This document shows positions 5,020 to 10,935 of a stretch of DNA of 10,935 nucleotides, piece by piece (position 1 is the first letter of the stretch; the number at the start of each line of letters is the position of its first letter). The DNA lies in contig DATKYS010000122.1 of assembly GCA_035528375.1 (NCBI GenBank), forward strand, positions 1 to 10,935, read 5' to 3'. The stretch comes from a bacterium (GTDB taxonomy: Bacteria; RBG-13-66-14). The position numbers were made by a program, and so were the translations under genes. The notes below the pieces were generated by a model, which saw only the letters and a program-made list of their open reading frames with translations, searched no databases and was not told the origin of the DNA.

Positions 5020-6702
5020 CTACTCCCGGCGGAAATCACTCCCCCCGATGAACTCCCGCAACAGTGACGTCGAAGGGACCATCTTATCCGGCAGGTCCAG
5101 GAAAAAGGCGATGAACTGGAGGAGCCGCTCGGCCTCGGCCCCCTCCGGCTCCCCCTCGGGCACACGCTCCAGGAGCGGACGGGCGTACTTCCCCAGCACC
5201 GAAAGCTCGTAGACGAGGGCGGAGTTGAACATCACGTCGGCGGTCTCCTGGAAGGGGAAGATGTAGCGGTCCTCCCCGCGCCGCACCTGATGCCAGCGCC
5301 GCAGCGTCTCCAGGGCGTCGTACCCCCGGAAGCGCGCGTCCCGCACCAGCCGCCGGACGAGCCGCGTGTCCGTGGTGGGCACCCGGTTGTGGTTGTCTAT
5401 GTTGAGCTGGGTCAGGCAGCTCACGTACACCTTGAACTTCTCCGCCGCCGGGATTTCCGGCGTCAGCGCGTCGTTCAGGGCGTGGATGCCCTCCACGATT
5501 AAAGGTGTCTCGGGTCCCACACGCAGGGTCTCGGCGAGCCGGGCGCTCCGCCCAGCCTTGAAATCGAAGCGGGGCGGGTGGATCTCCTCGCCGCGCATGA
5601 GGGCCGACAGGTCGCCGTTCAGCGCCCCGACGTCTATGGCCTCGAGCCGCTCGAAGTCGGGACGCCCCTCCTCGTCCAGGGGGGTCCGTTCCCGGGGGAT
5701 GAAGTAGTCGTCCACTCCCACCGCCACCGGCCGATGCCCGTTGATGGTGAGCTGCAGCGTCAGCCGCTGGGTGAAGGTGGTCTTGCCGCTGGAGCTGGGC
5801 CCGGCGACCAGAATCAGCCGGGGCACGGGGCTGCGCGAGCAGATTTCGTCGGCAATCTCGGCCACTTTCTTCTCGTGCAGCGCCTCGGACAAGAGGACCA
5901 GCTCCTTGGCGTCGCCCTCGGCGATGACCCGGTTGAGGCCGCCCACCGTCTCCGCCCCCAGGACCTTGATCCAGTCCGAGAACTCGTGGAAGATGTGGAA
6001 GAGCTTGCGCTGCTCGGTGAAGGGGGCCAGGGCGTCGGGCCTGGCGGAGGTGGGGAAGCGCAGGACGAATCCCGGCGGGTAGTACACCAGCCCGAAGGGT
6101 TTCAACAGGCCCGACCGGGGCGCCACCGGCCCGTAGAAGCTGTCCAGCACGCCTCCGAAGCGGTAGACCACGATCTCGTCGCGGGGGTAGTGCTCCAGGA
6201 GCTGGACCTTGGTCGCGTCCCCCTTCGCCCGGAGCTCGGCGATGACCGCCTTCCGGGGCATCACCTCCCGGACTATCTCCTCGTCCGTCGCCACCAGCTC
6301 GTCCATCCGCCGCTTCAGCTCCTCCACCATGTCCGGCGTGACGGGCACCGAACAGTCCGACGCGTCGGCGCGGCGCAGCTCGCCGAAGAACCCGCCGGAG
6401 AGGGAGTGGTCAATGTACACGTAGGTTTCGGGGAAGAGCTCCGCCGCCGCCCGGATCAGGAGCAGGCGCACCCCGCGGCGGAAGGCCCGGATGCCCTCGT
6501 GATCGGCGATGTTGCGCGGGCTCAGCCGGCAGCCCTTCTCCAGCGGCTCGCGCAGGTCGCGCGCGTGGTGGTCGCTGAAGGCCATGAGCCAGGGGGGCTC
6601 CGGGGCGGGCAGGCCCACGAGCACCCGCTGGATCGGCGTGCCCCGTTCCACCTCGAGCGCCACGGGCTCCGCGCCCGGCAACATCACTTCCACATTGATC
6701 AC
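5020..6702 (-). CDS. Nucleoside (uridine) kinase-like protein with TGS and ThrRS-like N-terminal domains
   Basis: A 560-residue protein of the udk-related family that fuses a TGS/threonyl-tRNA-synthetase-like N-terminal half to a P-loop phosphoribulokinase/uridine kinase domain. Residues about 1-65 are TGS-like. Residues 70-240 resemble the second additional domain of threonyl-tRNA synthetase (YVYIDHSLSGGFFGEL, 94-109). The kinase shows Walker A GPSSSGKTT (301-309), DDYF (331-334), VEGIH (403-407) and the conserved DRYIFPFQETADVMFNSAL block near 478-496. Family knowledge suggests ATP-dependent phosphorylation of a nucleoside in the cytoplasm, with the role of the N-terminal half unsettled. 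The GTG start is supported by GGAGGG five bases upstream. It looks like a host chromosomal gene, transcribed toward the prophage-like element and divergent from the exported protein gene at 6981. The true substrate cannot be read from the sequence. Confidence 0.9.
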   Translation of the reverse strand: MINVEVMLPGAEPVALEVERGTPIQRVLVGLPAPEPPWLMAFSDHHARDLREPLEKGCRLSPRNIADHEGIRAFRRGVRLLLIRAAAELFPETYVYIDHSLSGGFFGELRRADASDCSVPVTPDMVEELKRRMDELVATDEEIVREVMPRKAVIAELRAKGDATKVQLLEHYPRDEIVVYRFGGVLDSFYGPVAPRSGLLKPFGLVYYPPGFVLRFPTSARPDALAPFTEQRKLFHIFHEFSDWIKVLGAETVGGLNRVIAEGDAKELVLLSEALHEKKVAEIADEICSRSPVPRLILVAGPSSSGKTTFTQRLTLQLTINGHRPVAVGVDDYFIPRERTPLDEEGRPDFERLEAIDVGALNGDLSALMRGEEIHPPRFDFKAGRSARLAETLRVGPETPLIVEGIHALNDALTPEIPAAEKFKVYVSCLTQLNIDNHNRVPTTDTRLVRRLVRDARFRGYDALETLRRWHQVRRGEDRYIFPFQETADVMFNSALVYELSVLGKYARPLLERVPEGEPEGAEAERLLQFIAFFLDLPDKMVPSTSLLREFIGGSDFRRE

Positions 6703-6773
6703 GTGAACCCTCCGTCCGCCCGCGCCCGTCGGGAAACGTTACGGACAACTCCGGCGTTCCCGCTTCAACGAAA

Positions 6774-6830
6774 AATGTAGGGCGGACCCGTAGGACGAGT
6801 CCTCCACGGGCCGCCGCATGCAGGGAAATC
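6774..6830. repeat. 57-bp hairpin repeat, copy 1 of tandem pair
   Basis: It begins AATGTAGGGCGG and ends GCAGGGAAATC. Outer arms GGCGG.CCC and GGGCCGCC and inner arms GGAC and GTCC can fold into one long imperfect hairpin. It is 52 of 57 identical to copy 2, one base away. Its GTAGGG head matches the hairpins near 4700. Confidence 0.75.
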
Positions 6831-6831
6831 A

Positions 6832-6888
6832 AATGTAGGGCGGCCCCGTAGGACGAGTCCTCTGCGGGCCGCCGCGCGCAGGGAAATC
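6832..6888. repeat. 57-bp hairpin repeat, copy 2 of tandem pair
   Basis: This is the second unit of the tandem pair. Its outer arms GGCGGCCC and GGGCCGCC are fully complementary. The five differences from copy 1 include one in the left arm (A to C) that improves pairing and four in the loop or tail region, so the hairpin form seems to be kept. Confidence 0.75.
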
Positions 6889-6926
6889 TAGGACAGTATA
6901 GCATACCGTCATGGTGGACACCGCCC

Positions 6927-6955
6927 TTGCGGCGGGGGAATAAATGGTCTATACT
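6927..6955 (+). promoter_or_regulatory. Sigma-70-type promoter of the exported FlgT-C/propeller protein gene
   Basis: TTGCGG (6927-6932) and TATACT (6950-6955) are separated by exactly 17 bases. Transcription would start near 6962, giving a leader of about 20 bases that ends in AAGGGGG (6970-6976), four bases before the ATG at 6981. Confidence 0.6.
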
Positions 6956-6980
6956 GCGCCAATTTGGTGAAGGGGGTCGC

Positions 6981-8597
6981 ATGAGGAAGCTCGTCCCGGT
7001 TCTGCTGATCATCGCCGCCGGCGCCCTGGCCGCCGCCGGGCGCATCGCCGTCTGGCTCGATGTCCCCGGCTCCAGCGACTACCGTCTCGTGGAGGCCGCC
7101 CGGGCCGGATTCGATGAGGGGCTGACCGACGCCGGGTTGAACCCCGCGCCCCGCGACGAGGTGACCAGCATCAACACCGTCATAGACCCCTCGAGCGACG
7201 CCCAGCTCGCGCAGTTGGCCGCGGCGCTGGGGTGTGACTACGCCGCCGCCCTGACCGTCGAGGCCGCGGGGGGCGGGGTGGAGATTTCCGGCCTGGTCCT
7301 CGACCCCTACAGCGGAAAACGCTACGAGGGCCCCGCCGCCCCGGCGGAGAGCGCCGACGGCGCCCGGACGACGGCCGCGCGCATGGCCGGGGAGCTCGCG
7401 ATAAACCTGCCCACCTCGGGGCCCGTGATTTCACTGGACGAGAAGTGGTCCACCGCCCAGACGGCCCTCGGCGCGGGCGACGGCGTTCAATTCAACGATT
7501 ATTGCTGGATCTACCGCTACGGCGAGCCGCTGATCCACCCCGACACCGGCGAGATTCTGGGGGTGACGGCGACCGTGGTCGGGGCGGGCCGGGTGGAGGA
7601 GGTCCGGGGCGACCACCTGTCCCTGGTCTCCCTCTCCCCGCCGGCGGAGGGCCTGGAATATTCGCCCACCGACCGGGTGCGGGCGCTGGACGGGGGGACT
7701 TACGAGAGGCTGGGCTTCGCCCGCGGCACCGTGGTCTCCTTCGGCGTCCTGGGGTTCGGCGGCGCGGCGGCCATGCCCGTCCCCCTCCCCGGACCGGTTC
7801 ACCCGCCCGGACCCGAAGGAGTCGAATTGAAATTGGAGGAGAGCCTGGAGTTGGACTACACCCCGGTGGGCCTGGACGCGTCCTACTCGGGCGTCGTCCT
7901 CTGCGATGACGACGGGCGGCTCCACCTCCTCCCGCTGAAGCTCGAGAACGGTCCCGAGCTCCTCGTCGAGACGGGGGTGTCCGGTCCCGTCGCCCGCCTG
8001 GGGGACGAGGTTTACCTGGCCAATTCCTGGGAGGGCGTGGTGCTCCGTTTGGCCGCCGGGGCCGACGAGCCGGAAATCTTCGCCGAGGGGATCAGCCCGG
8101 ACCTGCTCGTCGCCGGGGGCGACGGCAGCCTGTGGGCCGTCGTGTTCAGCTACTCCTCGGGCTGGGACCTGGTGACCTACCCCGCGCTCGAGCTGGGGCC
8201 CGCGGGCGACGTGGTCGAGGTCCGGGAGCTGGACGCGGGCAAGCTCAACGCCCTCGCCGCGTCCCCCGACGGCACGCTCTACTACCTCGCGAGCTTCGAG
8301 CCGATACGGGGCCTGCGGCCCGACGGGTCGGTGTTCGAGGTCGGCGCCCGGATGCTCCCCGACCCCAAGGCCCTGGACACCGACGCCCTCGGCTGGCTCT
8401 ACGTGGTGGACGCGCGCTCGGGGCTGACGGTCTTCGACGCCCGCCAGCGGGTCGCGGGAACCTGGGGCGGCGCCGGCGTGGTGGACTTCCGCAACGTGAA
8501 TCTCATCGCCGTGACGGACGACGGCGTCTACCTCGCCTCCGGCTGGGACCGGGTCCTGTACCGCCTGAGCCTCTCCTACACCTACCCGGAGCGCTGA
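6981..8597 (+). CDS. Exported protein with FlgT C-terminal-like domain and probable beta-propeller
   Basis: A 538-residue protein, starting at the ATG after AAGGGGG; the open frame extends 54 bases upstream, but those codons lie over the promoter. Residues 1-20 are a signal peptide (MRKLVPVLLIIAAGALAAAG). Residues 21-145 alternate short strands and helices like N-terminal domains of CsgG/FlgT-type envelope proteins. Residues about 164-217 contain GDGVQFNDYCWIYRYGEPLI, then HPDTGEILG and a VGAGRVEEV strand, which resembles the small beta-barrel FlgT_C domain. A Pro-rich linker (about 264-282) leads to repeats of about 40-50 residues (DDDGRLHLLPL, GDEVYLANSW, GDGSLWAVV, PDGTLYYLAS, ALGWLYVVDA, DDGVYLASGW), as in NHL/SMP-30-type propellers. 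A location in the envelope or outside the cell is inferred. The function is unknown. No terminator is evident downstream. Confidence 0.8.
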   Translation: MRKLVPVLLIIAAGALAAAGRIAVWLDVPGSSDYRLVEAARAGFDEGLTDAGLNPAPRDEVTSINTVIDPSSDAQLAQLAAALGCDYAAALTVEAAGGGVEISGLVLDPYSGKRYEGPAAPAESADGARTTAARMAGELAINLPTSGPVISLDEKWSTAQTALGAGDGVQFNDYCWIYRYGEPLIHPDTGEILGVTATVVGAGRVEEVRGDHLSLVSLSPPAEGLEYSPTDRVRALDGGTYERLGFARGTVVSFGVLGFGGAAAMPVPLPGPVHPPGPEGVELKLEESLELDYTPVGLDASYSGVVLCDDDGRLHLLPLKLENGPELLVETGVSGPVARLGDEVYLANSWEGVVLRLAAGADEPEIFAEGISPDLLVAGGDGSLWAVVFSYSSGWDLVTYPALELGPAGDVVEVRELDAGKLNALAASPDGTLYYLASFEPIRGLRPDGSVFEVGARMLPDPKALDTDALGWLYVVDARSGLTVFDARQRVAGTWGGAGVVDFRNVNLIAVTDDGVYLASGWDRVLYRLSLSYTYPER

Positions 8598-8638
8598 GTG
8601 CGCCGCGGTGGGCGAGACCCTGGTGGAGGAACTCCCCC

Positions 8639-8657
8639 GCGGGCTCGGGGAAAATTG
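8639..8657 (+). repeat. 19-bp direct repeat, copy 1
   Basis: GCGGGCTCGGGGAAAATTG is present here and again, identically, at 8700-8718, a period of 61 bases. The intervening sequence is not otherwise repeated. Confidence 0.7.
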
Positions 8658-8699
8658 CCCGAAAGCCGCCGCCTCAATCGCCGCGTAACCGGCCGGCCA

Positions 8700-8718
8700 G
8701 CGGGCTCGGGGAAAATTG
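8700..8718 (+). repeat. 19-bp direct repeat, copy 2
   Basis: It is identical to 8639-8657 and abuts the AT-rich promoter-like block ahead of the duplicated operon. It could be a regulator site or the scar of a local duplication. Confidence 0.7.
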
Positions 8719-8821
8719 AATTTTTAGTGTATAGTTAGATGGTTAAGAATGGATCGGGGGAACCGCCGACGCATCCCGGACCGACGGGCGGGGGCGGACA
8801 CCCGAGAAAAGGGCGGTAACC

Positions 8822-9235
8822 ATGCGCCGGTATTCACTCTGGGTCGTGGCGGCCGTGCTCTTGGCCCTCCCGCTGGGGGTCCGCTGCGAATCCGACTCCG
8901 AGAGCGGGGAGGCCAGCCTGGCCGTCACCAACGGCACCTACTACTACATCCACGTCCAGATAGGCTCCGACAGCTTCCCCTACCTCCCGCCCGGCGAGAC
9001 CAGCGGGCGCTCCCTCATGTCCGTGGGCGAACGGGTCACCTGCCGGGTGACCTACTCACCGGGGCAGGGCGTCTCCGGCTGGTACACCTTCGATTACACC
9101 GGCGGCGGCGGGACCACGGGGGGCCTGGGCTGCAACGAAAGCGGACAGCTCACCTGCGAGCCGACCTCATCCTACGGCTCCGACGACGTCGTCACCGTTT
9201 ACGACGTCAACCTCCGGGGGGTGCAGGTGGAATGA
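8822..9235 (+). CDS. Small four-cysteine exported protein, module 1
   Basis: I do not recognise a family. The 137-residue protein has an N-terminal hydrophobic segment (YSLWVVAAVLLALPLGV, 4-20) followed by R-C-E-S-D, so Cys22 is either an atypical lipidation site or simply the first residue of the exported part. The core SLAVTNGTYYYIHVQIGSD (32-50) and PYLPPGE (53-59) look like a small beta-sandwich. Cysteines at 22, 74, 104 and 112 are conserved in the paralogue at 9898-10317, as are PPG and YSPGQG, pointing to disulfides outside the cytoplasm. The start has only a weak AAGGGCGG upstream. Its stop overlaps the next gene's ATG (ATGA). The pairing with a beta-barrel suggests the two act together at the outer membrane, which is inference. 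Confidence 0.75.
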   Translation: MRRYSLWVVAAVLLALPLGVRCESDSESGEASLAVTNGTYYYIHVQIGSDSFPYLPPGETSGRSLMSVGERVTCRVTYSPGQGVSGWYTFDYTGGGGTTGGLGCNESGQLTCEPTSSYGSDDVVTVYDVNLRGVQVE

Positions 9236-9894
9236 GAACGATCGCATACCTCGTCATAGCGTTGATGGTCACCGCCGCCTCGGCGGCCGACGTGTACCGC
9301 CCCACCGCCGACGAGCCGGAGGCCTCCGCCCGGTCCGAATCCCTCTTCAGAATCGCCCTTTCCGTCAACACGGCGCTCGCCGTCGGCGACTGGAAGGCCC
9401 ACCCCATAGACGCCGACCGGACCATGTTCGGCCCCCTGGTCGGCGTGGAGCTGGAGGCGGGCTGGAACCCGGGGCGCGTCTTTTACGGCGTCGTGGGCCG
9501 GATGTGCACCTACGACACCGGCGGCATCGTGGGGCTGGGCGACGGGAGCGGTGAAATCGAGGCGGCGCACGCCATGAGCCTCTCCGCCCTGGCTTCCGTG
9601 GGGCTGTATTTGGGCGACGGCCGTGTAAAACCCTGGGCGGGCCTGGGGGTCGGCGTGGAGTGGATGATCGCCGACGAGGAGTTAAACGGCGTCGTGTTCG
9701 ATTTCGATAATGTCTTCCTCCCCGTCCTCACCTTCAGCCCCGCCGTCGGGCTCGAGTTCGGCCTGTCGGACGAGCTCTACGTGCCGGTCCGGGTGAGCTA
9801 CGACTTCAGCCTGAACCAGGTGGAGGGCTACGGCGACTACTCCGGCCACGGGCAGGACCTGGTCGTCGCGGTCGGCGTCGGCCTCTACCTCTAA
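9232..9894 (+). CDS. Outer-membrane beta-barrel-like protein, module 1
   Basis: A 220-residue exported protein. The signal peptide is MRTIAYLVIALMVTAASA, with cleavage expected after Ala18 in an A-S-A motif. The rest is rich in alternating strands and glycines (VGVELEAGW, VFYGVVGRM, AGLGVGVEWM, LYVPVRVSYDFS, DLVVAVGVGLYL), typical of small eight- to ten-stranded barrels of the OmpA/OmpW size class, and it ends in a Tyr-containing strand. Blocks shared with the paralogue at 10310-10927 are LAVGDW (49-54), DRTMFGP (62-68), TYDTGG (93-98), GVGVEW (139-144) and a C-terminal QVEGYGDYSGHGQDLV. The start is an ATGA overlap with the preceding gene, so translation is coupled. An open frame continues far upstream but only shadows the preceding gene. 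The function is unknown. Confidence 0.8.
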   Translation: MRTIAYLVIALMVTAASAADVYRPTADEPEASARSESLFRIALSVNTALAVGDWKAHPIDADRTMFGPLVGVELEAGWNPGRVFYGVVGRMCTYDTGGIVGLGDGSGEIEAAHAMSLSALASVGLYLGDGRVKPWAGLGVGVEWMIADEELNGVVFDFDNVFLPVLTFSPAVGLEFGLSDELYVPVRVSYDFSLNQVEGYGDYSGHGQDLVVAVGVGLYL

Positions 9895-9897
9895 TCC

Positions 9898-10317
9898 ATG
9901 CGCCGCTCCCTCCGGCTTCTGCTGCCCATCCTCGCCATCCTCCCCCTGGGCGTCCGGTGCGAGAGCGACGCCGCGGGGACGACCGACGGCTCCCTGGCCC
10001 TCTACAACGACACCGCCTACTACCTCCACCTCTCCATCGGCGGGGCGGATTTCCCCTGGACCCCGCCCGGCGACTCCACCCCCCGCGTGGGGGTGGACAT
10101 CGGCCAGACGCTGCGCTGCACCGCGGCCTACTCCCCGGGGCAGGGGCGGACGGGGAGGACGGAGTTCGACTTCACCGCCTCGGCCGCCGATCCCGAACCC
10201 GGCGTGGCCGTCTCCTGCAACGCCGGCGTCGGCACCGCCTGCGACCCCCTCGTCACCGACGGAAGCGCCCCCCACTACCTGCGTTACGTCACCGAGGAGA
10301 TGCTGGGGGATGCGTAA
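9898..10317 (+). CDS. Small four-cysteine exported protein, module 2
   Basis: A 139-residue paralogue of the protein at 8822-9235. It has the same hydrophobic N-terminus ending in LPLGVRCESD, here with Cys21, then SLALYNDTAYYLHLSIGGAD (32-51), WTPPGD (54-59) and YSPGQG (78-83). Cysteines at 21, 74, 107 and 115 keep the spacing of the first copy, including the final Cys-x7-Cys. The C-terminal 24 residues after the last Cys differ completely between copies. It starts three bases after the barrel 1 stop with no clear ribosome binding site, so it probably depends on re-initiation. Its end overlaps the barrel 2 start by eight bases. Confidence 0.75.
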   Translation: MRRSLRLLLPILAILPLGVRCESDAAGTTDGSLALYNDTAYYLHLSIGGADFPWTPPGDSTPRVGVDIGQTLRCTAAYSPGQGRTGRTEFDFTASAADPEPGVAVSCNAGVGTACDPLVTDGSAPHYLRYVTEEMLGDA

Positions 10318-10927
10318 CCCCGCCCTCCTACTCCTGCTCGCCCCCGCGTTGAGCGCGACCGCCGCGGACACCGAGGTGTGCCTGGCGCTCTACGCCGACA
10401 CCATGCTGGCCGTGGGCGACTGGGTCGCCCTGCCCGGCGACCCGGACCGCACCATGTTCGGGCCCTCCCTGGGCTGCGAGGTCGAGCTCACCCTGCGCCT
10501 GGGGCTCTCCATCTGGGGGCTGACGGTCAAGTACGGGACCTACGACACGGGGGGCTACGTGGGCACGGGGGAGGAGCCGAACCGGGTCGAGGAGGCCGAG
10601 GCTCACTCGGTTTCGGCCCTGGGGTTCGCCGGGGTCCGGATGGACGAGGGGGGGACCGTGCGGTTCTGGTGCTGTCTCGGCCTGGGGGTGGAGTGGCTGC
10701 GGGCCCGGGAGACCGTGGGCGGCCGGGATTACGACTACGGGCGGATATTTCAGCCCTGCCCCTGCGCCTGCCTCGCCCTGGGCGCCGAAGTGTTCCTCAC
10801 CGAGGACCTCTTCGTGCCGGTCAAGGCGAGCTACGACGTTAGTTTCGGCCAGGTGCTGGGTTACGGCGGTTATTCGGGCCAGGGTACGGACCTGGTCCTG
10901 TCGTTGGGCCTGGGCGTCGTTTTCTAG
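10310..10927 (+). CDS. Outer-membrane beta-barrel-like protein, module 2, cysteine-rich
   Basis: A 205-residue paralogue of the barrel at 9232-9894. The signal peptide is MRNPALLLLLAPALSATA, with cleavage after Ala18 as in the first copy. Conserved blocks are LAVGDW (33-38), DRTMFGP (46-52), TYDTGG (77-82), GLGVEW (124-129), LFVPVKASYDVS (167-178) and GYGGYSGQGTDLV (184-196). It ends in Phe, the classical terminal aromatic of outer-membrane barrels. Unlike copy 1, which has a single Cys, it has seven: 24, 56, 121, 122, 150, 152 and 154, including a CPCAC cluster. GAGGAG and GGGG sequences precede the ATG. It is the last gene visible, stopping eight bases before the window end, so the operon may continue. 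Confidence 0.78.
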   Translation: MRNPALLLLLAPALSATAADTEVCLALYADTMLAVGDWVALPGDPDRTMFGPSLGCEVELTLRLGLSIWGLTVKYGTYDTGGYVGTGEEPNRVEEAEAHSVSALGFAGVRMDEGGTVRFWCCLGLGVEWLRARETVGGRDYDYGRIFQPCPCACLALGAEVFLTEDLFVPVKASYDVSFGQVLGYGGYSGQGTDLVLSLGLGVVF

Positions 10928-10935
10928 GGTCACCC

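Larger units (their letters stand above)
8598..8821. other. 224-bp intergenic region with direct repeat and AT-rich promoter-like stretch
   Basis: It contains two copies of a 19-bp direct repeat and, immediately after the second, an AT-rich block (8712-8749) containing TATAGT at 8730-8735. This may be the -10 of the four-gene operon that starts at 8822, but no acceptable -35 lies 16-18 bases upstream. No intrinsic terminator was found for the preceding gene, so read-through is possible. Confidence 0.45.

Noticed and set aside
5578-6780. Plus-strand open frame of 400 codons opposite the kinase
   Set aside because: It is antisense to the well-conserved nucleoside kinase and has shadow-like composition.
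6774-6888. CRISPR or tandem-repeat array
   Set aside because: Only two 57-bp units with a one-base gap; there are no spacers.
8749-9231. Upstream extension of the first barrel gene to 8749
   Set aside because: The extension is an Arg/Pro/Gly-rich out-of-frame translation of the small exported protein; the ATG at 9232 begins a proper signal peptide.
9682-10371. Minus-strand open frames in the duplicated operon (also 10328-10933)
   Set aside because: They are antisense to paralogous plus-strand genes whose proteins are conserved with each other; the minus translations are not.

Overview
The window is GC-rich bacterial DNA carrying one end of a prophage-like element (about 1-4400) beside host chromosomal genes (about 5000-10935). 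The host appears to be a diderm bacterium: it encodes signal-peptide-bearing proteins and two small outer-membrane beta-barrel candidates whose C-termini are typical of such barrels. The taxon cannot be named from sequence alone. The abundant GTAGGG-headed and CTCTCCC/GGGAGAG hairpin repeats between genes resemble intergenic repeats of some uncultivated candidate phyla, but that is only an impression.

Phage-like part. Five minus-strand genes read leftward from about 3556: a short sigma-region-4-like DNA-binding protein, two small unknown proteins (68 and 85 aa), the terminase large subunit with ATPase and nuclease motifs, and a DUF935/Mu gp29-type portal protein that runs off the left edge. 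Divergent from them, at 3704-4396, lies a CI/LexA-type repressor with an XRE helix-turn-helix and an S24 self-cleaving domain, complete with its Ala-Gly cleavage site and Ser/Lys dyad. The divergent region is AT-rich. It has a consensus TTGACA-17-TATAAT promoter for the repressor and recurring AATCAT motifs. An 18-bp element from this switch recurs, with 16 of 18 positions identical, in front of the packaging genes. I infer a compact, DNA-damage-responsive lysogeny switch in which the repressor and the sigma-like protein control head genes directly. No integrase or replication gene lies between switch and packaging genes.

Boundary. A 623-bp gene-free stretch (4397-5019) separates the repressor from the host kinase gene, which converges on it. 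It holds a 21-bp palindrome and an alternating array of hairpin repeats, including a 42-bp sequence present twice with one mismatch.

Host part. A 560-aa TGS/uridine-kinase-like nucleoside kinase is on the minus strand (5020-6702). A 278-bp divergent region with two tandem 57-bp hairpin repeats and a good sigma-70 promoter leads to a 538-aa exported protein with a FlgT-C-like domain and a probable beta-propeller (6981-8597). After a 224-bp gap comes a tightly packed four-gene plus-strand operon (8822-10927). It is a tandem duplication of a two-gene module: a small four-cysteine exported protein followed by a small outer-membrane beta-barrel. The second barrel has gained several cysteines. This duplicated pair and the phage switch are the two most unusual parts of the window.
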